NCBI GenBank assembly: GCA_030706605.1
Contig: JAUZOE010000007.1
Location: 72,729 to 136,728 of the forward strand
Direction of reading: 5' to 3'
Length of the DNA stretch: 64,000 bases
Source: Bacteroidota bacterium
Lineage (GTDB): Bacteria; Bacteroidota; Bacteroidia; Chitinophagales; Chitinophagaceae
The stretch's first letter is position 1, and each line of letters opens with the position of its first letter. The position numbers and the translations under genes were made by a program. The notes below the pieces were generated by a model that saw only the letters and a program-made list of their open reading frames with translations, was not told the DNA's origin and searched no databases. Shown here piece by piece: positions 36,072-45,038 of this stretch.

Positions 36072-38651
36072 ATGAACTGGCACAGACTAAGTAGTAAGGA
36101 AGTTTTTGAATTGCTGGATAGCAGGCCACAAGGTTTGACTATTGCAGATGCAGAAGAAAAATTTTTGCAGTATGGCCCTAATGAATTACAGGAAGGGAAA
36201 AAGAAAAGTATAGCCGGTATGCTGCTGGCACAGTTTAAAGATGTAATGATTTTAATTTTGCTGGCGGCAGCAATAATATCTGGTATCATTGGCGACCTTA
36301 ATGATACCATTGTTATTCTTGTTATCGTTTTATTGAATGCGGCAATAGGGTTCTTCCAGGAATACCGTGCAGAAAAAGCCATGCAGGCTTTAAAGCAAAT
36401 GGCTGTTACACAAGCAAGGGTGTTTCGGGATGGAAACATCGCCTGGCTGCCTGCCACCATTTTAGTGCCGGGCGATGTAGTGTTATTAGAAGCAGGTAAC
36501 GCAGTTCCTGCGGATGTACGCATCATTGAATCCTTCAATTTAAAAATTGAAGAAGCAGCGTTAACGGGTGAATCATATGCAACCGATAAAATCACGCATT
36601 CGCTGGAAGCAGATGATTTGCCGTTAGGCGATAAAAAAAATATGGCTTTCAAAGGTACATTTGTAACATACGGCCGTGGCACTGCTGTAGTGATTGCTAC
36701 CGGTATGCAGACAGAATTGGGCCGTATTGCTAAAATGTTGCAGGAAGATGAAACACTTACACCACTGCAACAACGCATGGCTTCTTTTGGAAAAAAACTT
36801 TCTGTACTGGTTCTATTCTTATGTATTTTATTTTTTGTAGCAGGATGGTTACGGGGAGAAGATATTGTAAGAATGGTACTCACCAGTATATCCCTGGCAG
36901 TGGCTGCTATACCGGAAGCATTACCTGCTGTAATTACAATCTCACTTGCTCTGGCTGCAAAAAGAATGATTCGATTTAACAGCCTTATCAGAAAATTGCC
37001 TGCAGTAGAGACTTTAGGATCGGTCACTTACATCTGTACCGATAAAACAGGTACGCTTACCAAAAACAAAATGCATGTGGAAGATGTGTTTGTAAACGGA
37101 AAGCTGTATGAACGAAATGCCTTGTCAACTATCAAACATGAGGAAGATGTAATGTTATTGTTGCATGCTTTCGCACTCAATAATGATGCTGTTGAAGGGG
37201 CTGATAAAACAATAAAAGGAGACAGTACCGAAATTGCTTTGATGGAAGTATCAAGGGAACAAAATATACAATCGGATACATGGCCCCGGTTAGCAGAAAT
37301 TGCTTTTGATGCCGACCGGAAACTGATGACCACTTTTCACCGGCATAATAATAAAATAATTTCCTTCACCAAAGGAGCACCAGATATTTTATTGCAACGA
37401 TGTGTAAATATTGATTTACCCGCCATGCAAAAACAGGTGGATGATATGGCGGCTAAAGGCCACCGCATACTTGGATTTACTTATCGCTACTGGAATGCAT
37501 TGCCCGGAAACCCGGATAGTGAAATTGATGAAAATGGTTTGCAGTTTTTAGGCTTAACCGGCATTATTGACCCACCACGGGAAGAAGTATTTGATGCGAT
37601 AGTCCAATGTAAAACTGCAGGTATCGTACCTGTAATGATAACCGGCGACCATCCGCTTACAGCAAAGACCATTGCACAACGCATTGGCATTTTAACCAGC
37701 GAAAAAGAATTAGTTATAACCGGCCAGCAACTTGCCGCTTTAGATAACGATAGTTTTCTGGCTAAAGTGGAAAGGATAAAAGTATATGCCCGTGTATCAC
37801 CTGAACAAAAGTTACAGATTGTAAAAATGCTGCAACAGAAAGGCCATTATGTTGCAATGACAGGAGATGGAGTAAATGATGCACCTTCATTAAAGCGGGC
37901 AAATATTGGTATTGCAATGGGCATCACGGGTACAGATGTTTCTAAAGAAGCCGCTCACATGATTTTGCTGGATGATAATTTTTCAACCATTGTAAAAGCA
38001 GTAAGTGAAGGAAGAAGAATTTATGATAACATTCTCAAGTTTATCAAATACCTGATGACAACCAACTCCGGTGAGTTATGGACTTTATTGTTAGGTCCGA
38101 TGATTGGTTTACCTGTTGCACTATTGCCTATACATATCTTATGGATAAACTTAGTTTCTGACGGTTTGCCTGCTATTTCATTATCATTTGAAAAAGCGGA
38201 GAAAGATATTATGAACCGGCCTCCTCGGCCACCACAGCAAAGTGTTTTTGCTAATGGCAGGGGGCTGCATATGATATGGGTAGGTATGTTCATGGCAGGT
38301 ATTGCCTTGTCTGCGCAGGGCTGGGCTATTAGCCATGGGTTACATTGGCAAACCATTGTTTTTAATGTGTTGTGTTTATGCCAGATGGGTCATGTACTTG
38401 CTATCCGGTCTGAAACACAATCGTTTTTCAAAATAGGCATGTTTTCAAACAAACCACTTATTGGCTCAGTGTTGATAGCCTTTCTCCTGCAATTTGTTGT
38501 CACCTATACACCCTTTTTACAACCCATTTTTCAAACCGAATCTTTAACATTGAATGAATTTTTATTGGTTGGGGTTACCTCATCATTGGTTTTTTTTGCA
38601 GTTGAAATTGAAAAAGTAATTTCCCGGAAAAGAAAAAACAATACAAATTGA
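36072..38651 (+). CDS. P-type Ca2+-transporting ATPase (P2A-like)
   Basis: 859 residues, complete. Cation_ATPase_N domain (RLSSKEVFELLDSRPQGLT), actuator motif TGES (~164), the M4 motif AIPEALPAV, phosphorylation site D324 in CTDKTGTLTKN, KGAPD nucleotide-binding motif, TGDGVNDAPSL hinge, and C-terminal membrane helices. PEALP (rather than CPC) excludes heavy-metal P1B pumps and supports Ca2+ or related P2 specificity. Last gene of the stress cluster. Confidence 0.93.
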   Translation: MNWHRLSSKEVFELLDSRPQGLTIADAEEKFLQYGPNELQEGKKKSIAGMLLAQFKDVMILILLAAAIISGIIGDLNDTIVILVIVLLNAAIGFFQEYRAEKAMQALKQMAVTQARVFRDGNIAWLPATILVPGDVVLLEAGNAVPADVRIIESFNLKIEEAALTGESYATDKITHSLEADDLPLGDKKNMAFKGTFVTYGRGTAVVIATGMQTELGRIAKMLQEDETLTPLQQRMASFGKKLSVLVLFLCILFFVAGWLRGEDIVRMVLTSISLAVAAIPEALPAVITISLALAAKRMIRFNSLIRKLPAVETLGSVTYICTDKTGTLTKNKMHVEDVFVNGKLYERNALSTIKHEEDVMLLLHAFALNNDAVEGADKTIKGDSTEIALMEVSREQNIQSDTWPRLAEIAFDADRKLMTTFHRHNNKIISFTKGAPDILLQRCVNIDLPAMQKQVDDMAAKGHRILGFTYRYWNALPGNPDSEIDENGLQFLGLTGIIDPPREEVFDAIVQCKTAGIVPVMITGDHPLTAKTIAQRIGILTSEKELVITGQQLAALDNDSFLAKVERIKVYARVSPEQKLQIVKMLQQKGHYVAMTGDGVNDAPSLKRANIGIAMGITGTDVSKEAAHMILLDDNFSTIVKAVSEGRRIYDNILKFIKYLMTTNSGELWTLLLGPMIGLPVALLPIHILWINLVSDGLPAISLSFEKAEKDIMNRPPRPPQQSVFANGRGLHMIWVGMFMAGIALSAQGWAISHGLHWQTIVFNVLCLCQMGHVLAIRSETQSFFKIGMFSNKPLIGSVLIAFLLQFVVTYTPFLQPIFQTESLTLNEFLLVGVTSSLVFFAVEIEKVISRKRKNNTN

Positions 38652-38762
38652 ACAAAATCAATAAAATAGGTCTTATGCATGAAAGGGATTACAAAATAAA
38701 TTAGGTTCTTGAAATAAGGAAACTTTGAAGTGCAAATAAATTATCCACTTAAAACAAGAACC

Positions 38763-38936
38763 ATGAACATAGCTAATCCCTTGAATTTTGCAGGCCAAAC
38801 ACTTGATGTTGGATTGGACGTAAATAAAACAAATTTGCGGATTTGGGATACAAATATCTTTGAAAGAGTTAGGCATTGAATGTATTATAACCGTGTCTTT
38901 TGTCCCCCCATTATTTAACACCAATCTATATTTAGA
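38763..38936 (+). pseudogene. Degraded IS110-family transposase fragment
   Basis: From the ATG at 38763, 38 codons read NPLNFAGQTLDVGLDVNKTNLRIW and then stop at 38879. NPLNF-G-Q-x3-VGLDV-K is the N-terminal start of IS110-type transposases (first catalytic Asp in the GLDV strand). In another frame, 38851-38936 continues as SLKELGIECIITV, resembling the later IS110 segment 'LGIxCIVV-P'. So this is a remnant with an internal deletion and frameshift, lying between the P-ATPase gene and betA; no intact transposase is nearby. Confidence 0.65.
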
Positions 38937-38952
38937 AAATAGTGTGCTGGGT

Positions 38953-40599
38953 TTAGTTTGGCTTTCTGTAAAAATCAGATTTTTCAGGTGTACGCGGTTG
39001 ATTTCCTAAAATTATATCGGCCGCCTTTTCTGCGATCATCATAATTGGTGCATACAGGTTTCCGTTAGTTATATATGGCATCACACTTCCATCTACTACC
39101 CGTAAACCCTCAAGGCCATGCACCCGCAAGGTTAGTGGATCTACGACAGACATGTTGTCCGTACCCATGCGACAAGTGCAGGATGGATGCAAGGCTGTTT
39201 CTGAATCACGGCTGACCCAATCCAGTATTTGCTCATCGGTATCAACGGCAGGTCCAGGGGAAATTTCCCCACCATTAAATTCATCCATCGCCGGCTGATT
39301 CAGAATTTTCCGGGCACAGCGGATGGCCTCCACCCACTCCTTTCTATCCTGATCTGTAGAAAGATAATTAAACCGAATGGCTGGCTTTTCCTTTGGATCC
39401 GGTGACTTAATCAGGACAGATCCACGGGCATCAGAATTCATTGGGCCAACATGGACCTGGTAGCCATGCCCCCCTGTTGGCGAACTACCATCGTATCGTA
39501 TAGCCACAGGCAAAAAATGAAACTGAAGGTTAGGGTAAGCAACCGTTTCATTACTTCTGATAAATCCTCCTCCCTCAAAGTGATTAGTTGCCGCAGGTCC
39601 TTTCTTAAACAGCATCCACTGTAAACCAACCAGGGGTTTGTTATACCATTTCAATGCCGGCCATACGCTTACCGGCTTTTTGCAGGAATATTGGATATAT
39701 ACCTCCAGGTGATCCTGTAAATTTTGTCCAACACCCGGGAGGTTGTGCAGTGCCTCAACCCCGGCCGATTTCAACATTTCCGGATTTCCTATTCCTGACA
39801 ATTGAAGAAGCTGGGGAGAATTGATGGCGCCTCCGCAGCAGATAACCTCGCCTGCCGTAATGGTATGCAAACTATTTCCTTTCAAAACTTCTACGCCAAC
39901 GGCACGCTTCCCCGAGAAAAGAATTTTGGTGGCAAGCGCATCGCAAATTACTTTAAGATTTTTTCGTTTCCCCAACACCGGATGCAAATAGGCTGTTGAG
40001 GCAGACCAGCGCCTGCCGTTTTTGATGTTGCGGTCAAACATGCCAAAACCTTCCTGTTGAAATCCATTGACATCATCTGTGAGCGGATAGCCTGCTTGTT
40101 TGGCCGAATCAAAAAATGCTGTAAACAAGGGGTTGGTGGCAGGCCCGGTTTCCAGGTGCAGCGGACCGTTACCACCACGAAACAAGTTTGCCCCGGCGGT
40201 TCTGTTTTCAGATTTTTTAAAATAAGGAAGGCAATGGGCATAATCCCACGTTTCCATTCCCGGATCCTTTGCCCACTTTTCATAGTCCAATGGATTACCC
40301 CGAATAAAAATCATTCCGTTAATGGAACTGGAACCACCTAAGATTTTTCCACGGGCATGATACACCTGACGGTTATTCATGAATGGCTCAGGCTCCGATT
40401 GGTATTTCCAATCATAAAATTTACTACCAATCGGATAAGTAAGCGCAGCTGGCATATGAATAAAAATATCCCACCAGGCATCTCTTCTTCCCGCTTCAAT
40501 CACCAACACTTTATGGTCCGGATTTTCACTCAGTCGGTTTGCCAGTACACAGCCGGCAGACCCGCCTCCAATAATAATTGTATCAAAAATTTTATTCAT
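38953..40599 (-). CDS. betA: Choline dehydrogenase (GMC oxidoreductase)
   Basis: 548 residues from the ATG at 40599, which places the FAD motif [17 protein letters not shown] right at the N-terminus. An upstream ATG at 40635 would overlap betB by 20 bases and is an alternative. GMC signatures: [41 protein letters not shown], and the C-terminal HPSCTCRMG (catalytic His) with RVVDGSVMP. Oxidises choline to betaine aldehyde. Immediately downstream of betB and a permease in the same leftward operon. Specificity rests on context; GMC enzymes for other alcohols look similar. Confidence 0.88.
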   Translation of the reverse strand: MNKIFDTIIIGGGSAGCVLANRLSENPDHKVLVIEAGRRDAWWDIFIHMPAALTYPIGSKFYDWKYQSEPEPFMNNRQVYHARGKILGGSSSINGMIFIRGNPLDYEKWAKDPGMETWDYAHCLPYFKKSENRTAGANLFRGGNGPLHLETGPATNPLFTAFFDSAKQAGYPLTDDVNGFQQEGFGMFDRNIKNGRRWSASTAYLHPVLGKRKNLKVICDALATKILFSGKRAVGVEVLKGNSLHTITAGEVICCGGAINSPQLLQLSGIGNPEMLKSAGVEALHNLPGVGQNLQDHLEVYIQYSCKKPVSVWPALKWYNKPLVGLQWMLFKKGPAATNHFEGGGFIRSNETVAYPNLQFHFLPVAIRYDGSSPTGGHGYQVHVGPMNSDARGSVLIKSPDPKEKPAIRFNYLSTDQDRKEWVEAIRCARKILNQPAMDEFNGGEISPGPAVDTDEQILDWVSRDSETALHPSCTCRMGTDNMSVVDPLTLRVHGLEGLRVVDGSVMPYITNGNLYAPIMMIAEKAADIILGNQPRTPEKSDFYRKPN

Positions 40600-40615
40600 T
40601 TCAATTTTATCTATT

Positions 40616-42079
40616 TCAGTAAGGAGATTCGACATTTCCCAATTCTACATAAACACTTTTTAGCTGGGTATACTGTTGAATAGCAGCAAGGCTATTCTCC
40701 CGACCCAGACCTGATTGTTTATATCCGCCAAAAGGAAGTTCGATAGGTGTTATGTTGTAATTATTAATCCAGCATGTACCTGCCTGTAATTGATGAATTA
40801 CCCGATGGCCGCGTTTTATGTCATTCGTAAATACACCTGCTGCCAGTCCATAGGCGGAATTATTCGCCCTTTCAATTACCTCTTCTTCTGAGTCAAAGCA
40901 GAGTACGGTGAGCACCGGACCAAAAATCTCTTCTTTGCAAATTTCCATTGCATCATCGCAATCCGTAAAAATTGCCGGCGCCAGGAAATTGCCGGAACTA
41001 ATATCCCGTCCTTTGAAATCTTTTTCAGGTCGGAAGCCTCCGGTCAATAAGGTTGCGCCTGCAGCTTTTCCTGCATCTATAAACCGGGTTACTTTTTCCA
41101 GATGCGCCTTACTGATTAATGCGCCCATCTGGGTATCGGGATCTGCCGGGTCACCCAACCTGATTTTTTCAGTCCGATCCTTTAGCTTCCTTAAAAAGGA
41201 ATCAAAAATTGGACGATGCACAAACACCCGTGTACCATTTGAACAAACTTCTCCCTGCGTATAAAAATTTGCCAGCAAGGCTGCTGATACAGCATTATCT
41301 ATATCTGCATCTTCAAAAATAATTAAGGGAGATTTTCCACCTAATTCAAGTGTCACCCGTTTCAGTTGAGTTGCTGCACCGGTTAAAATTTTTTTACCAG
41401 TTGAAACTGAACCTGTCAATGAAATTTTTGCTATACGCGGATGATCTACCAACATACCTCCAACCCTGCCATCACCCTGAACTACATTAAACAAACCAGG
41501 CGGGGCATCGGCTTCCATAAATGCCTTAGCTAATTCAAGTGCAGTGGCCGGGGTGAGTTCGGAAGGTTTAAAAATCATTGCATTGCCGCAAGCCAACGCC
41601 GGAGCCGCTTTCCATGCAGCAATCTGAATAGGATAGTTCCATGCACCAATTCCCGCACAAATACCCAAAGGCTCGGGACGCGTATATCCAAAGGCGTTTT
41701 TCAAATCAAAAAACTCCCCATGTATGCCACCCGCCATTCCTCCAAAATATTCCAGGGCATCTGCAGCCGAACTAATGTCCACCGCCAGTGATTCCGAAAT
41801 GGGCTTTCCGACATCCTGGGTTTCTATAAAAGCAATTTGCTCTAACCTGGATCTTAATACATGAGCTGCTTTTAACAAAACCCGGCCACGTTCTGCTCCT
41901 GTTTTGGTTTTCCAGGTATGGAAAGCCTTTTCTGATGAATTTACCGCAGCTTCAATATCCTGGGTGTTCGCCTGGCAAACGGCTCCCAAAGGATTATTAT
42001 TAGCTGGATTATAATTTATCCAGGAATCCCGGTTTGAACCTGTAGTTAATGCGCCGTCTATAAACTGAGTGTACACCAT
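40616..42079 (-). CDS. betB: Betaine aldehyde dehydrogenase
   Basis: 487 residues, full-length aldehyde dehydrogenase. Motifs in order: [28 protein letters not shown] (NAD+), the general base Glu in [10 protein letters not shown], the nucleophile Cys in [13 protein letters not shown], and EEIFGPVL. The pattern fits the betaine aldehyde / gamma-aminobutyraldehyde class. Converts betaine aldehyde to glycine betaine. It lies 17 bp before betA and 6 bp after the permease gene. Confidence 0.9.
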   Translation of the reverse strand: MVYTQFIDGALTTGSNRDSWINYNPANNNPLGAVCQANTQDIEAAVNSSEKAFHTWKTKTGAERGRVLLKAAHVLRSRLEQIAFIETQDVGKPISESLAVDISSAADALEYFGGMAGGIHGEFFDLKNAFGYTRPEPLGICAGIGAWNYPIQIAAWKAAPALACGNAMIFKPSELTPATALELAKAFMEADAPPGLFNVVQGDGRVGGMLVDHPRIAKISLTGSVSTGKKILTGAATQLKRVTLELGGKSPLIIFEDADIDNAVSAALLANFYTQGEVCSNGTRVFVHRPIFDSFLRKLKDRTEKIRLGDPADPDTQMGALISKAHLEKVTRFIDAGKAAGATLLTGGFRPEKDFKGRDISSGNFLAPAIFTDCDDAMEICKEEIFGPVLTVLCFDSEEEVIERANNSAYGLAAGVFTNDIKRGHRVIHQLQAGTCWINNYNITPIELPFGGYKQSGLGRENSLAAIQQYTQLKSVYVELGNVESPY

Positions 42080-42085
42080 ATTCTT

Positions 42086-43579
42086 TTAAGACATTCTTTG
42101 TCTTTTAATTGATTTATAATAATAAATGAACACACCAAAGCCAATCAAACCAACTGTATAAATCCACGCTGCATACTGCTGATACCATTCCGAACCATAG
42201 GTTGCAGTACGGGGCCATGACACATTAATAACCATAAAAGTGCTCCAAATCAGTGCCAAAATATTAACCGGGAACCCCCATTTGCCCAAATGAAACCTGG
42301 CGTCGGTACCTACTCCATTCCGGGCTGATGTAATCCTGTTTTTCAGTTGAAGTGCCACCACTATCCAATAGGCCAGATTAGCCCAAAGTATGGCGATAGA
42401 GGTTACCAACTCAAATACTTTTGGAAATTGAAGATTCATCGCCAAAATAATGATTGCTCCCAATCCACAAAGCAGGGTAGCTAAAACAGGAGTTTTTGTT
42501 TTTGAGGAAACTTTCGATAAGGATTTACTAAAGGGCAGGCACCCATCACGCCCCATGGCGAACATTAATCTTATTGACCCGGAGTGAACTGCAAGCGTGC
42601 ACACAATTATGGCAAAAATAACATTACAAAGAAAAATCCTGCCCGTAGTTTCACCCAGGACTGATTTCACCAACATAGGTAACCCTCCGTTTATATTTCC
42701 CAATTCCGGCATACCCAAATCCGGAGCTGCCATCAAAGCAAAAAGTAATACCAGTAATCCAGCAAATCCAGCGGCAAGAAGCGCCTGCAGGATCGCACGG
42801 GGAGCTTTTTTACGCGGATCATGCGTTTCTTCAGCCAATGTTCCGGCAGTATCGAATCCATACAAAACATAAGAGGCTGTCAGGGCGGCCGCTGCCATTA
42901 AAATTGTCACATCAGGAAAAGACTTGAACCCAGATCCGGTATTTTTAATGTGTACGACAGCTTCGACCGGAGATCTTACTTTATGTAAAAACAGAAGAAA
43001 GATCAGCAATATAATTCCAACCAGTTCGGTAAATACACCAATATTATTGATCAGTGCCAGTAGCTTAATTCCCCTGGCATTGATTATGGTACTTATAATA
43101 ACCAGAATTGACCCCAGCAAAATGGCATTAATAGCAACCGATTTTGGATCATTTGAGGTTCCAATTACCTGGAAGGAACTCGAAATTTGGGGTAGGCTCA
43201 CCTGTAGTGCCATGGCAACAGCAGCAATAGTGACAATAAGACAAGCCAGGTAAATCCATCCTGTCATCCACCCAAGGAAAGGGTTTCCGGTAAACTTTGC
43301 CCATTGATAAACCCCGCCCGACAAAGGAAAACGGGAAGCCAGTTCTGCAAAGCAGAGTGCCACCAGCAATTGACCCGCCAATACGCATGGCCAGGTCCAG
43401 AAAAATGCGGGGCCGGCAACCCCATAACCTAAATAAAACATCTGAAAAAGACCGGTAAGAATAGAAATGTAAGAAAAGCCTGCAGCAAAACTTGAGAAGC
43501 TACCCATCGAACGCTTTAATTCCTGACGATAACCAAAACTGGCAAGATCGTTATTATCAATAACCGGAGAATCCTTCAT
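42086..43579 (-). CDS. APC-superfamily permease, probable choline or amine importer
   Basis: The frame begins with a TTG at 43615, but the ATG at 43579 is preferred (497 residues). About 12 membrane segments. First helix region SYISILTGLFQMFYLGYG and CFAELASRFPLSGGVYQWA match the amino acid/polyamine/GABA transporter family. As the leading gene of a betB-betA operon it most likely imports choline (or betaine aldehyde/GABA-like amines). Neither a BCCT transporter nor an ABC choline system is present in the window. Confidence 0.8.
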   Translation of the reverse strand: MKDSPVIDNNDLASFGYRQELKRSMGSFSSFAAGFSYISILTGLFQMFYLGYGVAGPAFFWTWPCVLAGQLLVALCFAELASRFPLSGGVYQWAKFTGNPFLGWMTGWIYLACLIVTIAAVAMALQVSLPQISSSFQVIGTSNDPKSVAINAILLGSILVIISTIINARGIKLLALINNIGVFTELVGIILLIFLLFLHKVRSPVEAVVHIKNTGSGFKSFPDVTILMAAAALTASYVLYGFDTAGTLAEETHDPRKKAPRAILQALLAAGFAGLLVLLFALMAAPDLGMPELGNINGGLPMLVKSVLGETTGRIFLCNVIFAIIVCTLAVHSGSIRLMFAMGRDGCLPFSKSLSKVSSKTKTPVLATLLCGLGAIIILAMNLQFPKVFELVTSIAILWANLAYWIVVALQLKNRITSARNGVGTDARFHLGKWGFPVNILALIWSTFMVINVSWPRTATYGSEWYQQYAAWIYTVGLIGFGVFIYYYKSIKRQRMS

Positions 43580-43702
43580 ATTTGAATTACAGGTTTTGGT
43601 CTTCTTAATTAACAAATCTAACGAACGGGTTCGCCTATATTAAATTTTTATAAGTCTACCCGATTTTTTTGGCCTTTGCTCAATGAAATATTGAATAGCA
43701 AA

Positions 43703-43825
43703 CTTACCTTTATGTTTTAATTTAGTTTTTGGATCTGACTCCAAATTATAAAAAATATCACAATCTTACCTTTTTATTTTAATTTAGTTTTTGGATTTAT
43801 TCCAAATTTTAAAAAATATCACTAT
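43703..43825 (+). promoter_or_regulatory. Tandem 61-62 bp duplication with palindromic operator candidates
   Basis: Units 43703-43764 and 43765-43825 match closely: cttacctttAT, TTTTAATTTAGTTTTTGGA, then TCCAAATT, then AAAAAATATCACWAT. Each carries a palindrome, TTTGGA-N6-TCCAAA at 43728-43745 and TTTGGA-N5-TCCAAA at 43790-43806. The second unit ends within the start codon of the Rieske oxygenase gene (ATG at 43824); the first has ATC at the same place. Centres are ~61 bp apart, near six helical turns, compatible with cooperative repressor binding. Confidence 0.65.
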
Positions 43826-45038
43826 GCCCTTAGCCGGAATTGACTCAAACTTCACTCTACCTCCGCGCTTTTATACAAGCACTGAAATTTTCAATGACGA
43901 GCTTGAGCGGATTTTCTATAGCCGATGGATTTATGTTGCTTGTGACGCGGACGTTCCAAAACCAGGTGATTATGTTACACTAAAAATCGGAACGCGGTCC
44001 TTTTTTCTGCAACGTTCGCAAAGCGGGGAGGTGCGGGGATTTTATAATGTATGCCGACACCGTGGCCATGAACTGCTTCAGGGGGAGAGAGGCAACCGCA
44101 AGGGGCTGTCCTGTCCCTACCATAACTGGACGTACGACCTTGATGGAAAGCTGCTGCGTGCCCGCGGGATGGCTCCTGATTTTCCCACAGAAGATTTCGG
44201 ACTTAATCCAATTGAGGTCGCCGTGATCGGAGGTCTTATTTATGTTTGCCTTACCACGCCTGCACCCAATGATATCGAAGCTGTGCGCACAAGCCTTACG
44301 CCTTACCTGGCTCCATACGAGTTACGTAAGACCAAAATAGCCTATCAAAAAGATATCATAGAAGCCTGCAACTGGAAACTAGTTATAGAAAATAACAGGG
44401 AGTGCCTGCATTGCGACAGCAATCACCCTGAACTGCTGGTACCATTGTACAGCTCAGGGTTTGGCAAGGGCCTCGACAAGGAACATTTACAGCCTTCGGA
44501 GCAACGCTTTCAGGAAACACTCCAGGAAAAGGAAACGGAGTGGGAAAGCCTCGGGCTTCCGTACGAGTTGCTGGAGTTCCCGGAGGGTCTGTGGTTCCGC
44601 ACTGTTCGGCTACCATTGGCTAACCAGTGCATTTCCCACACTCTGAAACCTGAACACGCTTGCAAAAAGCTTCTTGGCAATTTCAAGCAGCCGGAGGGAA
44701 GCGGACTTTCTTTGTGGACCCATCCGAATTCGTGGAACCACTTTTTGAGCGACCATATCGTCACGTTCGCAGTCTTCCCGCTTTCGGTAGACCGGACACT
44801 GGTGCGGACCAAGTGGCTCGTTGCGGCTGATGCAGTGGAAGGTGTTGACTATGATCTTGTCAACCTGACCAAAGTTTGGACCGAGACCAATGCACAGGAT
44901 CAAAGCCTGGCGGAAGGGACTTACCGCGGCATTTGTTCCGGTGGCTACATACCGGGTCCGCTAGCCGACGAGGAATACCTAGTGAAGCAGTTTCTCTCCT
45001 GGTATAAAGATCAACTCACAGAAACCCCATTGCACTGA
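43824..45038 (+). CDS. Rieske-type glycine betaine oxygenase alpha subunit (GbcA-like)
   Basis: The frame is open from 43791, but the ATG at 43824 matches the duplication boundary and family length (404 residues). Rieske 2Fe-2S ligands C77-x-H79 (NVCRHRGH) and C97-x2-H100 (CPYHNW); mononuclear iron site in ENNRECLHCDSNHPELL (H196, H201). The length and ECLHC-x3-H arrangement fit glycine betaine / carnitine-type oxygenases, which demethylate glycine betaine to dimethylglycine plus formaldehyde. It overlaps the next gene by one base (TGATG). The usual reductase partner is absent from the island. Markedly GC-richer than the leftward genes. Confidence 0.83.
   Translation: MPLAGIDSNFTLPPRFYTSTEIFNDELERIFYSRWIYVACDADVPKPGDYVTLKIGTRSFFLQRSQSGEVRGFYNVCRHRGHELLQGERGNRKGLSCPYHNWTYDLDGKLLRARGMAPDFPTEDFGLNPIEVAVIGGLIYVCLTTPAPNDIEAVRTSLTPYLAPYELRKTKIAYQKDIIEACNWKLVIENNRECLHCDSNHPELLVPLYSSGFGKGLDKEHLQPSEQRFQETLQEKETEWESLGLPYELLEFPEGLWFRTVRLPLANQCISHTLKPEHACKKLLGNFKQPEGSGLSLWTHPNSWNHFLSDHIVTFAVFPLSVDRTLVRTKWLVAADAVEGVDYDLVNLTKVWTETNAQDQSLAEGTYRGICSGGYIPGPLADEEYLVKQFLSWYKDQLTETPLH

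Noticed and set aside
35900..37027. 375-codon leftward frame opposite the exchanger and P-ATPase genes
   Set aside because: Antisense shadow; it spans two well supported genes and shows Ser/Ile/Thr-rich nonsense.
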